DNA of 35,788 nucleotides from a virus: IMG/VR virus record IMGVR_UViG_3300030390_001081, positions 453 to 36,240 of that record, one strand, 5' to 3'. A model generated the notes under the pieces. That model ran no database searches. It saw only the letters and a program-made list of their open reading frames with translations, and was not told where the DNA came from. The first letter of the stretch is position 1, and every line of letters begins with the position of its first letter. Of the stretch, positions 6,169-12,588 are shown piece by piece. The position numbers were made by a program, and so were the translations under genes.

Positions 6169-6594
6169 ATGGCAACACAAACAACAAACGTAACTGTTTC
6201 GGCTAGTTTTACTTTAACTGATTCTACAGGTAATATTGTTTTTAGTTTTTCTCCAAGTTTTTCTTCAGCAACAGATACAACTGGCGCTGCTATTACAACT
6301 GGTGAGATATTAACAAATGGTACAAGCGACACTACAATTAATTTAGCAAGACATCACAAGGATGCTATATTTGCTTTTATTAAAAACGTAGATGGTGACT
6401 ATCCTGTAGCTGTTAAACCAGACGGTGATATAATTGCAGATCTTAAACCTACAGAGTTTATGTTTGCACCTGTACATATTGATGGAGCTGGTGATGCATC
6501 TACAAATTTAGATATAGACGCTACTACGGCTGCACAGAAAGTACAGTTTTTACTTTGCGATGGACCAAATACTGGAATTAATACTGACGACTAA
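6169..6594 (+). CDS. beta-rich structural protein, paralogue of the previous gene
   Basis: 141 residues. N-terminus of alternating Thr/Ser strands (NVTVSASFTLTDSTGNIVFS), then IFAFIKNVDGDYPVAVKPDG and ADLKPTEFMFAPVHIDG, aligning with the KN-D and LKPxEFxF blocks of its neighbour. No enzymatic motif. Its stop overlaps the next start by one base. Likely a head- or tail-surface decoration; a minor fibre protein is the alternative. Confidence 0.6.
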   Translation: MATQTTNVTVSASFTLTDSTGNIVFSFSPSFSSATDTTGAAITTGEILTNGTSDTTINLARHHKDAIFAFIKNVDGDYPVAVKPDGDIIADLKPTEFMFAPVHIDGAGDASTNLDIDATTAAQKVQFLLCDGPNTGINTDD

Positions 6595-7073
6595 TGCGTC
6601 TTCAGGTATTAAGATTTAGCTCACAAGCAGATTGTACACACGGTCTGCTTTTCGAGCTTACAGACATTGGTAAAAGATTTTTATGTTATACTTTAGAAGA
6701 CGAACATAGAGCTTTTAAAGTTAAAGGAGAAACTAGAATACCTTGTGGTACATATAATATACAATTAAGAAAGGAGGGTGGATTTCATAGTAGATATAGT
6801 AAGAAATATCCTAGTATACATCGCGGTATGTTGCATGTTGTTGATGTGCCTAACTTTGAATATATTCTTATACATACTGGAAATACTGACGAACATACTG
6901 CTGGTTGTCTTATCGTTGGAGACAGTCAAGAAAACAATATTATTCTCCGCGATGGGTTTGTTGGTAAAAGTGTTAATGCGTATAAAAGGATTTATCCTGG
7001 TATTGTTAAAGCATTAGAAAAAGAAGAAGAGGTTACTATAGAATACATAGATTTCGATGGCATTAAAAACTAA
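6594..7073 (+). CDS. DUF5675-family protein, putative lysis enzyme
   Basis: 159 residues. Shows the DUF5675 pattern: LLFELTDIGKRFLCYTLEDE, then TRIPCGTYNIQLRKEGGFHS, YPSIHRGMLHV, and the HTGNTDEHTAGCLIVGD block with His94 and Cys105. The H-x-G-N...T-x-G-C arrangement resembles the His/Cys pair of L,D-transpeptidase-like enzymes, and DUF5675 proteins often lie in phage lysis regions. I infer a peptidoglycan-related activity; direct proof for the family is not known to me. The next gene starts 17 bases before its stop. Confidence 0.65.
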   Translation: MRLQVLRFSSQADCTHGLLFELTDIGKRFLCYTLEDEHRAFKVKGETRIPCGTYNIQLRKEGGFHSRYSKKYPSIHRGMLHVVDVPNFEYILIHTGNTDEHTAGCLIVGDSQENNIILRDGFVGKSVNAYKRIYPGIVKALEKEEEVTIEYIDFDGIKN

Positions 7074-7656
7074 AAATGAAGGAGAATTAAAAAGATTAAG
7101 TTATGATAGAGATAGAGATAAAAAATCTACTTCTTCATTAACAGGTGATACAACACAAAGATTTACAACACCTGAATCTTCTTATGCTGCCGTTCAACAA
7201 AAAAGTATTGAAGAGGAAGCTAAATATGCATTAACAGATGTAAGTGTAATTAAAAATTTAGGTTTTGCAGAAACTACAGGCACTGTACTATATGAAAAAA
7301 TATTTGATAGTATAATAGATTTAAGACTGCAAGATATTATATTTGTTAATAGTCATAGTTCTGAAACTACATCTTTTAGTGTGTTGTTATCTGAGTTTGA
7401 TATATCTGAAGATCCAATAACAAAATTTCCTAATCAAGAATTAGAATTACACACTAGCACTGTATTTTTATTACATGATTATGATTTAAGAGCTAGTACA
7501 TCTTTGGTTTCAGACCAGGCTACATCAAATCAAGCTTCATTAAGACAGGCTGCATTTTTAGGGGATACAAATATATCTTCTAAAAAGAAACAAATATTTA
7601 TTTATGTATCTAAGGCAGAGGCAAACGGAACTATTGATGTTACTATATTTAAATAA
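7057..7656 (+). CDS. structural protein of unknown function
   Basis: 199 residues; soluble, no signal peptide. A polar, charged N-terminus (KRLSYDRDRDKKSTSSLTGD) is followed by strand-rich segments (DLRLQDIIFVNSHSSETTSF, ELELHTSTVFLLHDYDLRAS). Looks like a virion accessory protein but no family is recognised. It is the last rightward gene; its stop directly abuts the stop of the opposing - strand gene with no intergenic base. Confidence 0.5.
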   Translation: MALKTKNEGELKRLSYDRDRDKKSTSSLTGDTTQRFTTPESSYAAVQQKSIEEEAKYALTDVSVIKNLGFAETTGTVLYEKIFDSIIDLRLQDIIFVNSHSSETTSFSVLLSEFDISEDPITKFPNQELELHTSTVFLLHDYDLRASTSLVSDQATSNQASLRQAAFLGDTNISSKKKQIFIYVSKAEANGTIDVTIFK

Positions 7657-8946
7657 TTAACTAGTGTGTACATTATAATTTAGTTTAGCTTGTACACCAT
7701 TGTAATATGACCATATAAAAGCAGAAGCCTTTTTAATATTACCAACAAAGCCTTTCATATCATGCCATTCATCAGTTGCAGACATTGATGATAAATTTCT
7801 AACCGTTAGTCCATTTAATTCTTCAACTGCTTGCATCTTATAAGCTTTGTTAGTGTGATAATGTCCTCTATGTACCTCAACATGCTTTACTTCACTCCAC
7901 AGCTCTCTATATCGTTGAGAAACTATTCCTGGTAAATCATTTAACTTAGCTCCATCGCCATGATCGTTTACAATTAAACACTTACCATAACGAAAAGCTT
8001 TCATCATAGACATAGAATTATCTACAGTTACGTTTTTATTATTTTCATAATATATTTCTAACGCATCACCTATATGCATCATTGATTCTCTATCGTGGTT
8101 ACCAGGTATTACTGCTATATGCACTGAACTTATATCTATAAGCATATTAACACACTCTATAAGTAGTTTTCTACCTGCACGATACATTTCCATATGTTTA
8201 TTAGTATTAAACTGTGGTGTTCCCTTTGTTGTACTTGGTATAGGCCAGTCACCATCTGAGTTTAAAAAATCATTACCTACTACAAAAAGTATTTTATCTA
8301 TATAAAAACCACTAGATCTTTTAATTAAATGTTCTAAAGCATTTAACATTCTGTGTCTTGCTATTTCTAAACTATAATCATCACCAGATATTCCTATCTT
8401 ACCTATATGTAAGTCACAAGCATTTATTTCTAATAAATGTGAGTCATCTTCTATAAAGCTTGAAGGTCTTATTGCTATGCTAGGTACAGAATCAAAAAGA
8501 GGAACCAAGTCTTTAACCAGTTCCTCTCTAATTTTTTTTATATTCATTGTTGGATCAACACGTTTTAGCCAAGCCTTTGTTCTATACATTGGTATAGTTA
8601 TTGGTCTTTTAGCTTTATCAAAACCTGTTACTTCATATGTACCTATATCGTATTTATCTACTTCCCAAGTATTTAAATCTACATTACAAGACTTTAATAA
8701 ATCTTTTAACGATTTAACCCTTTTACTATCTTCACAAGTAGCTGTAGCAATATTTTTATCTTCATGAAATGTTGTTTTTTCTTTGTCGTGTTGTGGATTG
8801 ATTTTATTTCTTAATCTTCTTGCTATTCCTCTTACAGCCTCGTAGTTACTATTGAAAAGCTCTGCTGTTTGATGGTAATCTTTATTTAATTTTTCAGGAT
8901 TTGCAATTAAATAATCTTTCAGTTTATGTAATTCGATCTTTTTCAT
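7657..8946 (-). CDS. calcineurin-like metallophosphoesterase
   Basis: 429 residues from the ATG at 8946; a TTG at 8958 would add MDHH and is less likely. All metallophosphoesterase motifs are visible: D-x-H at 178-180 (NACDLHIGKIG), GNDFLNSD at about 224-231, PGNHDR at about 281-286, NDHGDG and GHYHT further on. The first ~60 residues look like a helix-turn-helix (TAELFNSNYEAVRGIARRLR), so DNA binding is plausible. Phage enzymes of this type act as nucleases or phosphodiesterases in DNA processing. It is the most distal gene of the leftward block and overlaps its upstream neighbour by 23 bases. Confidence 0.85.
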   Translation of the reverse strand: MKKIELHKLKDYLIANPEKLNKDYHQTAELFNSNYEAVRGIARRLRNKINPQHDKEKTTFHEDKNIATATCEDSKRVKSLKDLLKSCNVDLNTWEVDKYDIGTYEVTGFDKAKRPITIPMYRTKAWLKRVDPTMNIKKIREELVKDLVPLFDSVPSIAIRPSSFIEDDSHLLEINACDLHIGKIGISGDDYSLEIARHRMLNALEHLIKRSSGFYIDKILFVVGNDFLNSDGDWPIPSTTKGTPQFNTNKHMEMYRAGRKLLIECVNMLIDISSVHIAVIPGNHDRESMMHIGDALEIYYENNKNVTVDNSMSMMKAFRYGKCLIVNDHGDGAKLNDLPGIVSQRYRELWSEVKHVEVHRGHYHTNKAYKMQAVEELNGLTVRNLSSMSATDEWHDMKGFVGNIKKASAFIWSYYNGVQAKLNYNVHTS

Positions 8947-9151
8947 ATGGTGGTCCAAAGTCGTGTTGTGATTTTACAACGACCTTAACAGGCTTGAAAG
9001 TATGATTTTTTCTCCAAGTTTTTCGTTTGCTCATAGCAATATTTACTAACAATGGATTGTTTATAACGTCAGCACCTCTATAAAATTTGATTAATACATC
9101 CCTAATAACAATTTTAGATTTGTTTTTATCTTGTAAATGCCAGTCAGTCAT
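8924..9151 (-). CDS. 75-residue basic protein, unknown
   Basis: ATG at 9151. Begins MTDWHLQDKNKSKIVIRDVL and has a basic middle (AMSKRKTWRKNHTFKPVKVV). No domain recognised; the charge pattern would fit nucleic-acid binding. Overlaps the phosphoesterase start, suggesting coupled translation. Confidence 0.55.
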   Translation of the reverse strand: MTDWHLQDKNKSKIVIRDVLIKFYRGADVINNPLLVNIAMSKRKTWRKNHTFKPVKVVVKSQHDFGPPYEKDRIT

Positions 9152-9212
9152 TCAGATTGGAACCTTTTCTTTATTTAACTTGGCCATATTACTATTAATT
9201 TAAAGTTATTCA

Positions 9213-9332
9213 TTATTTTTTTGGTAGTTTGTAAGGTGGCTTATTGTATTCTGCAATTAATGCTGAATCTATTTGTTTTATAAGAGCCACATAATATCTT
9301 CTTAATTTTTGCAATCTATCTTTTCTTCTCAT
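9213..9332 (-). CDS. 39-residue protein, unknown
   Basis: ATG at 9332, inside the 3' end of the next upstream gene (17-base overlap). Begins MRRKDRLQKLRRYYVALIKQ and ends NKPPYKLPKK: a basic amphipathic helix with a proline tail. The overlap and lack of other coding potential in 9152-9315 support it. Two further 11-12 codon frames follow before 9151 and are too short to call. Confidence 0.45.
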   Translation of the reverse strand: MRRKDRLQKLRRYYVALIKQIDSALIAEYNKPPYKLPKK

Positions 9333-9504
9333 TGTTATTAATTTGTTTTAATAATTTTTTAGCCTTTGTTCCATACCTATCTCTAACTCTATTTTTTTCA
9401 TAAGTATTTAAAGAGTCAGATTTAAAACCAAAATACAACTGAAACAAATCATAAGGTTTAAAGTTTGTATTGTCTTTAATTATTTTATCTTTTGGATGAT
9501 TCAT
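9316..9504 (-). CDS. 62-residue protein, unknown
   Basis: Charged and helical, begins MNHPKDKIIKDNTNFKPYDL; the second half is basic (YEKNRVRDRYGTKAKKLLKQ). No recognised family. A stable leader hairpin lies 28 bases before its start (9533-9552). Confidence 0.55.
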   Translation of the reverse strand: MNHPKDKIIKDNTNFKPYDLFQLYFGFKSDSLNTYEKNRVRDRYGTKAKKLLKQINNNEKKR

Positions 9505-9532
9505 ATTGTTTTAAAAGTATGCATAGTTATTA

Positions 9533-9552
9533 CCCAGGGATTGCTCCCCAGG
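9533..9552 (-). promoter_or_regulatory. leader hairpin A with GNRA loop
   Basis: On the - strand transcript CCUGGGGA-GCAA-UCCCUGGG folds into an 8-bp stem closed by a GCAA (GNRA) tetraloop. Two of the pairs are G-U, so the fold is better in - strand RNA than in + strand RNA, which matches the gene direction. It sits in the 5' leader of the 9316-9504 gene and resembles hairpin B (11298-11325), including the following CUGGGUAAUAAC. No U-run follows, so it is not an ordinary terminator. Confidence 0.55.
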
Positions 9553-9606
9553 CTTTAACTCCCAAATTGAACTAATTTTAAAAACGATAACTGAAAAAAA
9601 GTTTCT

Positions 9607-9688
9607 CATAATAAAATTATGTTCATGCTATCAAACCGATGATAACATTAAGAACTTCTGAAGTTGAAGTGATTCAGTCACTTTTTTT
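9607..9688. other. cluster of three inverted repeats, one followed by a T-run
   Basis: CATAAT-AAA-ATTATG (9607-9621), AACTTC-T-GAAGTT (9653-9665) and AAGTGA-TTCAG-TCACTT (9667-9683). The last runs into seven T's on the + strand and looks like an intrinsic terminator for + transcripts, although no + gene lies upstream. On the - strand the first repeat is followed by ACTTTTTTT and could end leftward transcription after the 9690-9881 gene. No convincing gene in 9505-9689. Confidence 0.5.
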
Positions 9689-9689
9689 A

Positions 9690-9881
9690 TTATTTTAATT
9701 CTTGAGGAGTTTTATATTCTTTCATAATTGTTTTTCCTTTAAACACATCTTTAGGTGGGTTCATACCAAATTGTATTTGAAAACCTATGTCTGTATTTAT
9801 AATTTTTGGCAGTACAATTTTTTTGCTATCCAAATCTCCTGACTTGTTATAAGAAATTACTTTTTGTATTTCTACACCCAT
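9690..9881 (-). CDS. 63-residue protein, unknown
   Basis: Begins MGVEIQKVISYNKSGDLDSK; strand-rich middle (IINTDIGFQIQFGM). Shares one base with the upstream gene's end, so it is part of the operon. No family recognised. Confidence 0.5.
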   Translation of the reverse strand: MGVEIQKVISYNKSGDLDSKKIVLPKIINTDIGFQIQFGMNPPKDVFKGKTIMKEYKTPQELK

Positions 9882-10093
9882 TAGTTTAAATTGTTTTTCT
9901 TGTTATATAAATTATATAATTCTGATTCTAAATCATCGTATTCATCATCATCGTATACAAAAATTAACCTTGGTATTTCATCACCATTTAGCCAATCATT
10001 ACAAGTGTTATACATTTTTTGAACTAATATTGATTCTGGATCAGAAGATTTTTTCTCCTTTGACGTTAGCTCTACCTCTAAAATTAACTTCAT
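9881..10093 (-). CDS. 70-residue acidic protein, unknown
   Basis: Strongly acidic C-terminal half (FVYDDDEYDDLESELYNLYN), which may mimic DNA or bind a basic partner. Begins MKLILEVELTSKEKKSSDPE. Overlaps the Nmad1-like gene by 53 bases, unusually long for this region. A promoter-like box lies 25 bases upstream of its ATG. Confidence 0.5.
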   Translation of the reverse strand: MKLILEVELTSKEKKSSDPESILVQKMYNTCNDWLNGDEIPRLIFVYDDDEYDDLESELYNLYNKKNNLN

Positions 10094-10391
10094 AATTTTC
10101 TTTTTTAATCGCTACTTTCAAAAGTACTAAATATCCAATTAAGTCATCAACAGTATCATAAGTATTTATGTTCAAACCTTTGTTAGCAACTCGCATAAGC
10201 TTGTCATCTATTCTAGCGCAAAGGTTTTCTGTAGCTGTTCCTTTAGCAAAGATATTTGCAGGATTTAATGCACTATCTCCATAATCTAAGTTTTTATTGA
10301 TTAGTAATTCTTTAATAGAATCACATGTTTTTCTTATTTCCAGCCTCATGTCGGCATTTTCTTTATTTACTTCTTGTCCCATATTATTCAT
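10041..10391 (-). CDS. Nmad1/DUF1599-like protein (nucleotide modification associated)
   Basis: 116 residues, all-helical. Key family pattern: INKNLDYGDSALNPANIFAK, then ENLCARIDDKLMRVANKG and TYDTVDDLIGYLVLLKVAIK. The conserved K-x-x-DYG-x-S, RIDDKL and DT-x-DLIGY blocks identify the DUF1599 / 'nucleotide modification associated domain 1' family. These are common in phages and are linked by gene context to DNA or nucleotide modification. No modification enzyme is seen in this window. Start chosen at the ATG overlapping the upstream stop by one base; a second Met at codon 4 is possible. Confidence 0.7.
   Translation of the reverse strand: MNNMGQEVNKENADMRLEIRKTCDSIKELLINKNLDYGDSALNPANIFAKGTATENLCARIDDKLMRVANKGLNINTYDTVDDLIGYLVLLKVAIKKENYEVNFRGRANVKGEKIF
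10119..10126 (-). promoter_or_regulatory. possible internal promoter, TACTTTTG on - strand
   Basis: Within the Nmad1-like gene, 25 bases before the 10093 start. A TTG lies 21 bases upstream (10148-10150). The same 21-base spacing is seen at the 11386-11393 box. Chance occurrence cannot be excluded. Confidence 0.35.
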
Positions 10392-10780
10392 TAGTCTAAT
10401 TTAGATTTTAAATGATTTATTATTTCATTCATTTTTCTTTTGTAAAACAATTCAAACTCTACGTATTCTAAGTTACCATTTTCATTTGTTTGTTTAGGAG
10501 ATTGTTGCTCCCACAATCTATACATTACTGCACGCATTCTTTGTGCTGGTGTTTTAGTTTCAAACTCCATGTCAATACTTGCAGATTCCACTGCTTCTAT
10601 TTGTTGCTCTGTAATTGGTGCAGAGGACAGCACAACAAAACCAGGCTGTTTTAATACGCTGTATAAATTACCTACTGTTTCTGGTGCTAATTCTGGAGTT
10701 CCTAATGAAACTCTTAAACTGTTGTCTGCTAATGTGCGAATGTTATCAACTCCGCCTTCAAATACTATTGTCTTTCTCAT
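10391..10780 (-). CDS. conserved phage protein, unknown function
   Basis: 129 residues. N-terminal strands (KTIVFEGGVDNIRTLADNSL) then a helix-rich half with KTPAQRMRAVMYRLWEQQSP. The 'K-(T/S)-P-(A/S)-QR-(M/L)-R-x-V-(M/L)-Y-x-L-WEQ' block is a recurrent motif in phage early-region proteins, as I remember it, with no established activity. Overlaps both neighbours (1 and 23 bases), consistent with one operon. Confidence 0.6.
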   Translation of the reverse strand: MRKTIVFEGGVDNIRTLADNSLRVSLGTPELAPETVGNLYSVLKQPGFVVLSSAPITEQQIEAVESASIDMEFETKTPAQRMRAVMYRLWEQQSPKQTNENGNLEYVEFELFYKRKMNEIINHLKSKLD

Positions 10781-11030
10781 ACTCTTCTATAATTAATTGT
10801 TTTAATTCTATTATTATATCCATTATTTTGTCATAGATAACATCTACGTCATCATCATGGTTACCATTATTTATAATTTCATCATCATAAATTTTAGCTA
10901 TTTTAATAAGTCTATTAAATTTTTGTTTTGCTCGTTTAGAATTTTTCCCTTTTAAATTATATAATTGTTCATTAAAACACCTAAACATAGCTATACACAA
11001 AACTAAATCTATGTTATCTTCATTTTTCAT
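10758..11030 (-). CDS. 90-residue helical protein, unknown
   Basis: Begins MKNEDNIDLVLCIAMFRCFN; basic centre (LKGKNSKRAKQKFNRLIKIA) and acidic C-terminal helices (NHDDDVDVIYDKIMDIIIEL). No family recognised. Overlaps the upstream gene by four bases. Confidence 0.5.
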   Translation of the reverse strand: MKNEDNIDLVLCIAMFRCFNEQLYNLKGKNSKRAKQKFNRLIKIAKIYDDEIINNGNHDDDVDVIYDKIMDIIIELKQLIIEEYEKDNSI

Positions 11031-11278
11031 AATGTTTGTAATTTAATTCTTTTCATAAATTGATCTCTAGGGTCACGAGGGACATGATCGAACCATAACT
11101 TGCTTATAAGCTCTTGTGCTTCTTGCTTAGTTTCTGGTAAGTTTCTGAATATCCATTCACTAACGTGTGGATCATAAGGGCATAATTCTAATAATGATTC
11201 TATTTTATCTTCTTGCCACCATTGTATTGAGTCTACAATTGGTTCTTTTTGATTATTAAATATTTCGTCTAATTCCAT
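11027..11278 (-). CDS. 83-residue protein, unknown
   Basis: Acidic and aromatic: MELDEIFNNQKEPIVDSIQW start and VSEWIFRNLPETKQEAQELI middle; ends basic. No family recognised. It is the first gene after a structured leader of about 100 bases with its own promoter-like box, so it may start a separately controlled transcript. Confidence 0.5.
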   Translation of the reverse strand: MELDEIFNNQKEPIVDSIQWWQEDKIESLLELCPYDPHVSEWIFRNLPETKQEAQELISKLWFDHVPRDPRDQFMKRIKLQTL

Positions 11279-11297
11279 TTTATTAGTATATGTTATA

Positions 11298-11325
11298 CCC
11301 AGAGTTAGGATTAACTAACCCTGGG
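11298..11325 (-). promoter_or_regulatory. leader hairpin B
   Basis: CCCAGGGUUAG - UUAAUC - CUAACUCUGGG on the - strand transcript: 11 paired positions with one G-U, which would be an A-C mismatch on the + strand. Located 19 bases before the 11278 start codon and followed by UAUAAC, as in hairpin A. No U-run. Confidence 0.6.
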
Positions 11326-11354
11326 AACAACCAATCAAATAAAACAATGAAAAC

Positions 11355-11371
11355 CTGGACAGGAAGTCCAG
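11355..11371. promoter_or_regulatory. leader hairpin C
   Basis: CTGGAC-AGGAA-GTCCAG, perfect 6-bp stem, between the promoter-like box and hairpin B. Together the two hairpins fill most of the 115-base leader of the 11027-11278 gene. A 16-codon + strand frame here (start 11347) is not called. Confidence 0.45.
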
Positions 11372-11385
11372 TAAGAAAGATATTG

Positions 11386-11393
11386 CAAAGTTA
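11386..11393 (-). promoter_or_regulatory. promoter-like box TAACTTTG on - strand
   Basis: Matches TAnnTTTG directly after the stop of the 11394-11702 gene. A TTG is found 21 bases upstream. Transcription from here would give a leader of about 100 bases for the 11278 gene. Confidence 0.45.
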
Positions 11394-11702
11394 CTAATTA
11401 ACTTCGCTATTCTCCAAGTTTTCTTTGTCGTGTTTTTTAAAGTCTTCCATTCTTTCGTCAAACTTCTGTATGTTTTCTTTTGTCCATCTACCTAACTCTT
11501 TTGAAAAGTCTGTAGCTGTGTCTTCATCGTATTCTTTAAAATACCATAATGACAGTAAATGTTCGAAGTATTGTATAGATGATCGTTGGTCGTCTAAAAG
11601 TCTTTTAACCAGTACAGGTATATTTACTTTTGCTCCATCAACTTGTATTTCAACATTACCTGATTCAAGTTTTTCTACTTTTGGTGTTTTTCTTTTTGCC
11701 AT
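11394..11702 (-). CDS. 102-residue protein, unknown
   Basis: Begins MAKRKTPKVEKLESGNVEIQ, then a strand pair (VDGAKVNIPVLVKRLLDDQR) and long charged helices with several aromatic residues (LSLWYFKEYDEDTATDFSKE). Ends very polar. No family recognised. Confidence 0.5.
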   Translation of the reverse strand: MAKRKTPKVEKLESGNVEIQVDGAKVNIPVLVKRLLDDQRSSIQYFEHLLSLWYFKEYDEDTATDFSKELGRWTKENIQKFDERMEDFKKHDKENLENSEVN

Positions 11703-11703
11703 G

Positions 11704-12210
11704 TTATTCGTTAATTAAGTGTTCTAGTTTGTTAATTTTGTTTTTAAGTTCGTTGTTTTCCGCCCTTAACTTATCGATTATTATTATGCTAGTTTTTCTA
11801 TCCATGTATTCTTGTACATGTTCTTCTTGCATTTCTTCAATTACTTCTAAATCTATTACAGCAGTAAAACTTACTTCTAATAAATCATACATGTTTTTAT
11901 AGTCTTGATAATATGCATAATCTCCATCATGATGTTTCATATAATAAAGACAAGATGTTCTGTCTCTATTTATAAATTTAGCTATGGTTTCAGGATGCAT
12001 ACCATACTTACCCCAAAATATATTACATATTGATTTTCTTAAAAGTACAAGATCTGCTGTTTTCTTTTTAGATAAAATTACTTTTTTATTTATACCAAGC
12101 AAAGCATTACATACATCAAATATTTTATCTGAATATATGTCTATTACCCTTTGGCTCCATGTTTTATTATTCCTTATAAAAGGAAAGGTATGGACAGGTG
12201 GCTGTATCAT
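11704..12210 (-). CDS. DnaA domain IV-like DNA-binding protein with coiled coil
   Basis: 168 residues. The central part LRKSICNIFWGKYGMHPETI AKFINRDRTSCLYYMKHH follows the DnaA C-terminal domain pattern: a helix with an R-x-x-(I/A) start, a helix-turn-helix, then RD-(H/R)-(S/T)-(S/T)-hydrophobic contacting the DnaA box. Here the signature reads NRDRTSCLYYMKHH. The AAA+ part of DnaA is absent. The last ~40 residues form a coiled coil (KLRAENNELKNKINKLEHLI), so a dimer is likely. Candidate origin-binding or regulatory protein, close to RusA- and SSB-like genes. Confidence 0.65.
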   Translation of the reverse strand: MIQPPVHTFPFIRNNKTWSQRVIDIYSDKIFDVCNALLGINKKVILSKKKTADLVLLRKSICNIFWGKYGMHPETIAKFINRDRTSCLYYMKHHDGDYAYYQDYKNMYDLLEVSFTAVIDLEVIEEMQEEHVQEYMDRKTSIIIIDKLRAENNELKNKINKLEHLINE

Positions 12211-12569
12211 ATAATTGTAATATATACTCCTGGCTTTTCTTTATCATATTCATATTGTTCAAACACTGGTATTATAAACTCAGCATTATCATCTTCTATC
12301 CATCCATTTTTTACCATAAGGTCTTGCACTGTTTGTGCTGGATTTATATAGTCGAACTTGTGTTTTGACTTTCTTATAAATTTGAATGATATTTTCACAG
12401 GATATTCGTGTTGTTTTAATTCTTTTTTGAATTGATTTTTATACTCAAGGTAATACCCCTTAGACTCTTTAATATAATTCATTACTGTCTTACTATTAAT
12501 AAGCATTTTTCCAGTCCATCTTTTAGAATTTTTGGAACTTGGGACATTACCTGGTATAAAAATTTTCAT
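12207..12569 (-). CDS. rusA: RusA-like Holliday junction resolvase
   Basis: 120 residues, usual RusA size. Conserved features: GNVPSSKNSKRWTGK near the N-terminus, the strand KISFKFIRKSKHKFDYINPA, and QTVQDLMVKNGWIEDDNAEF containing the acidic residues that bind Mg2+ in this family. Role: cutting recombination junctions during phage DNA replication and before packaging. A TATATTTG box lies only four bases before its ATG, suggesting a leaderless transcript. It overlaps the next gene by four bases. Confidence 0.8.
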   Translation of the reverse strand: MKIFIPGNVPSSKNSKRWTGKMLINSKTVMNYIKESKGYYLEYKNQFKKELKQHEYPVKISFKFIRKSKHKFDYINPAQTVQDLMVKNGWIEDDNAEFIIPVFEQYEYDKEKPGVYITII

Positions 12570-12573
12570 GCAT

Positions 12574-12581
12574 CAAATATA
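12574..12581 (-). promoter_or_regulatory. TATATTTG promoter-like box next to the start codon
   Basis: The - strand reads TATATTTG-ATGC-ATG, the last ATG being the resolvase start. In Bacteroidota promoters transcription begins a few bases after this box, so the mRNA would have almost no leader. No TTG at the expected upstream distance. Confidence 0.45.
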
Positions 12582-12588
12582 CAATTTT

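Noticed and set aside
9642-9701. 19-codon + strand frame beginning MITLRTSEV
   Set aside because: Runs through the hairpin cluster and T-run; no neighbouring + gene and no initiation context.
10249-10256. CAAAGATA as a - strand promoter box
   Set aside because: It lies in the middle of the Nmad1-like gene with no start codon nearby; many such matches are expected by chance in AT-rich DNA.
11347-11397. 16-codon + strand frame (MKTWTGSPVRKILQSY)
   Set aside because: It reads against all surrounding genes, lies over hairpin C and has no supporting signal; too short to call.
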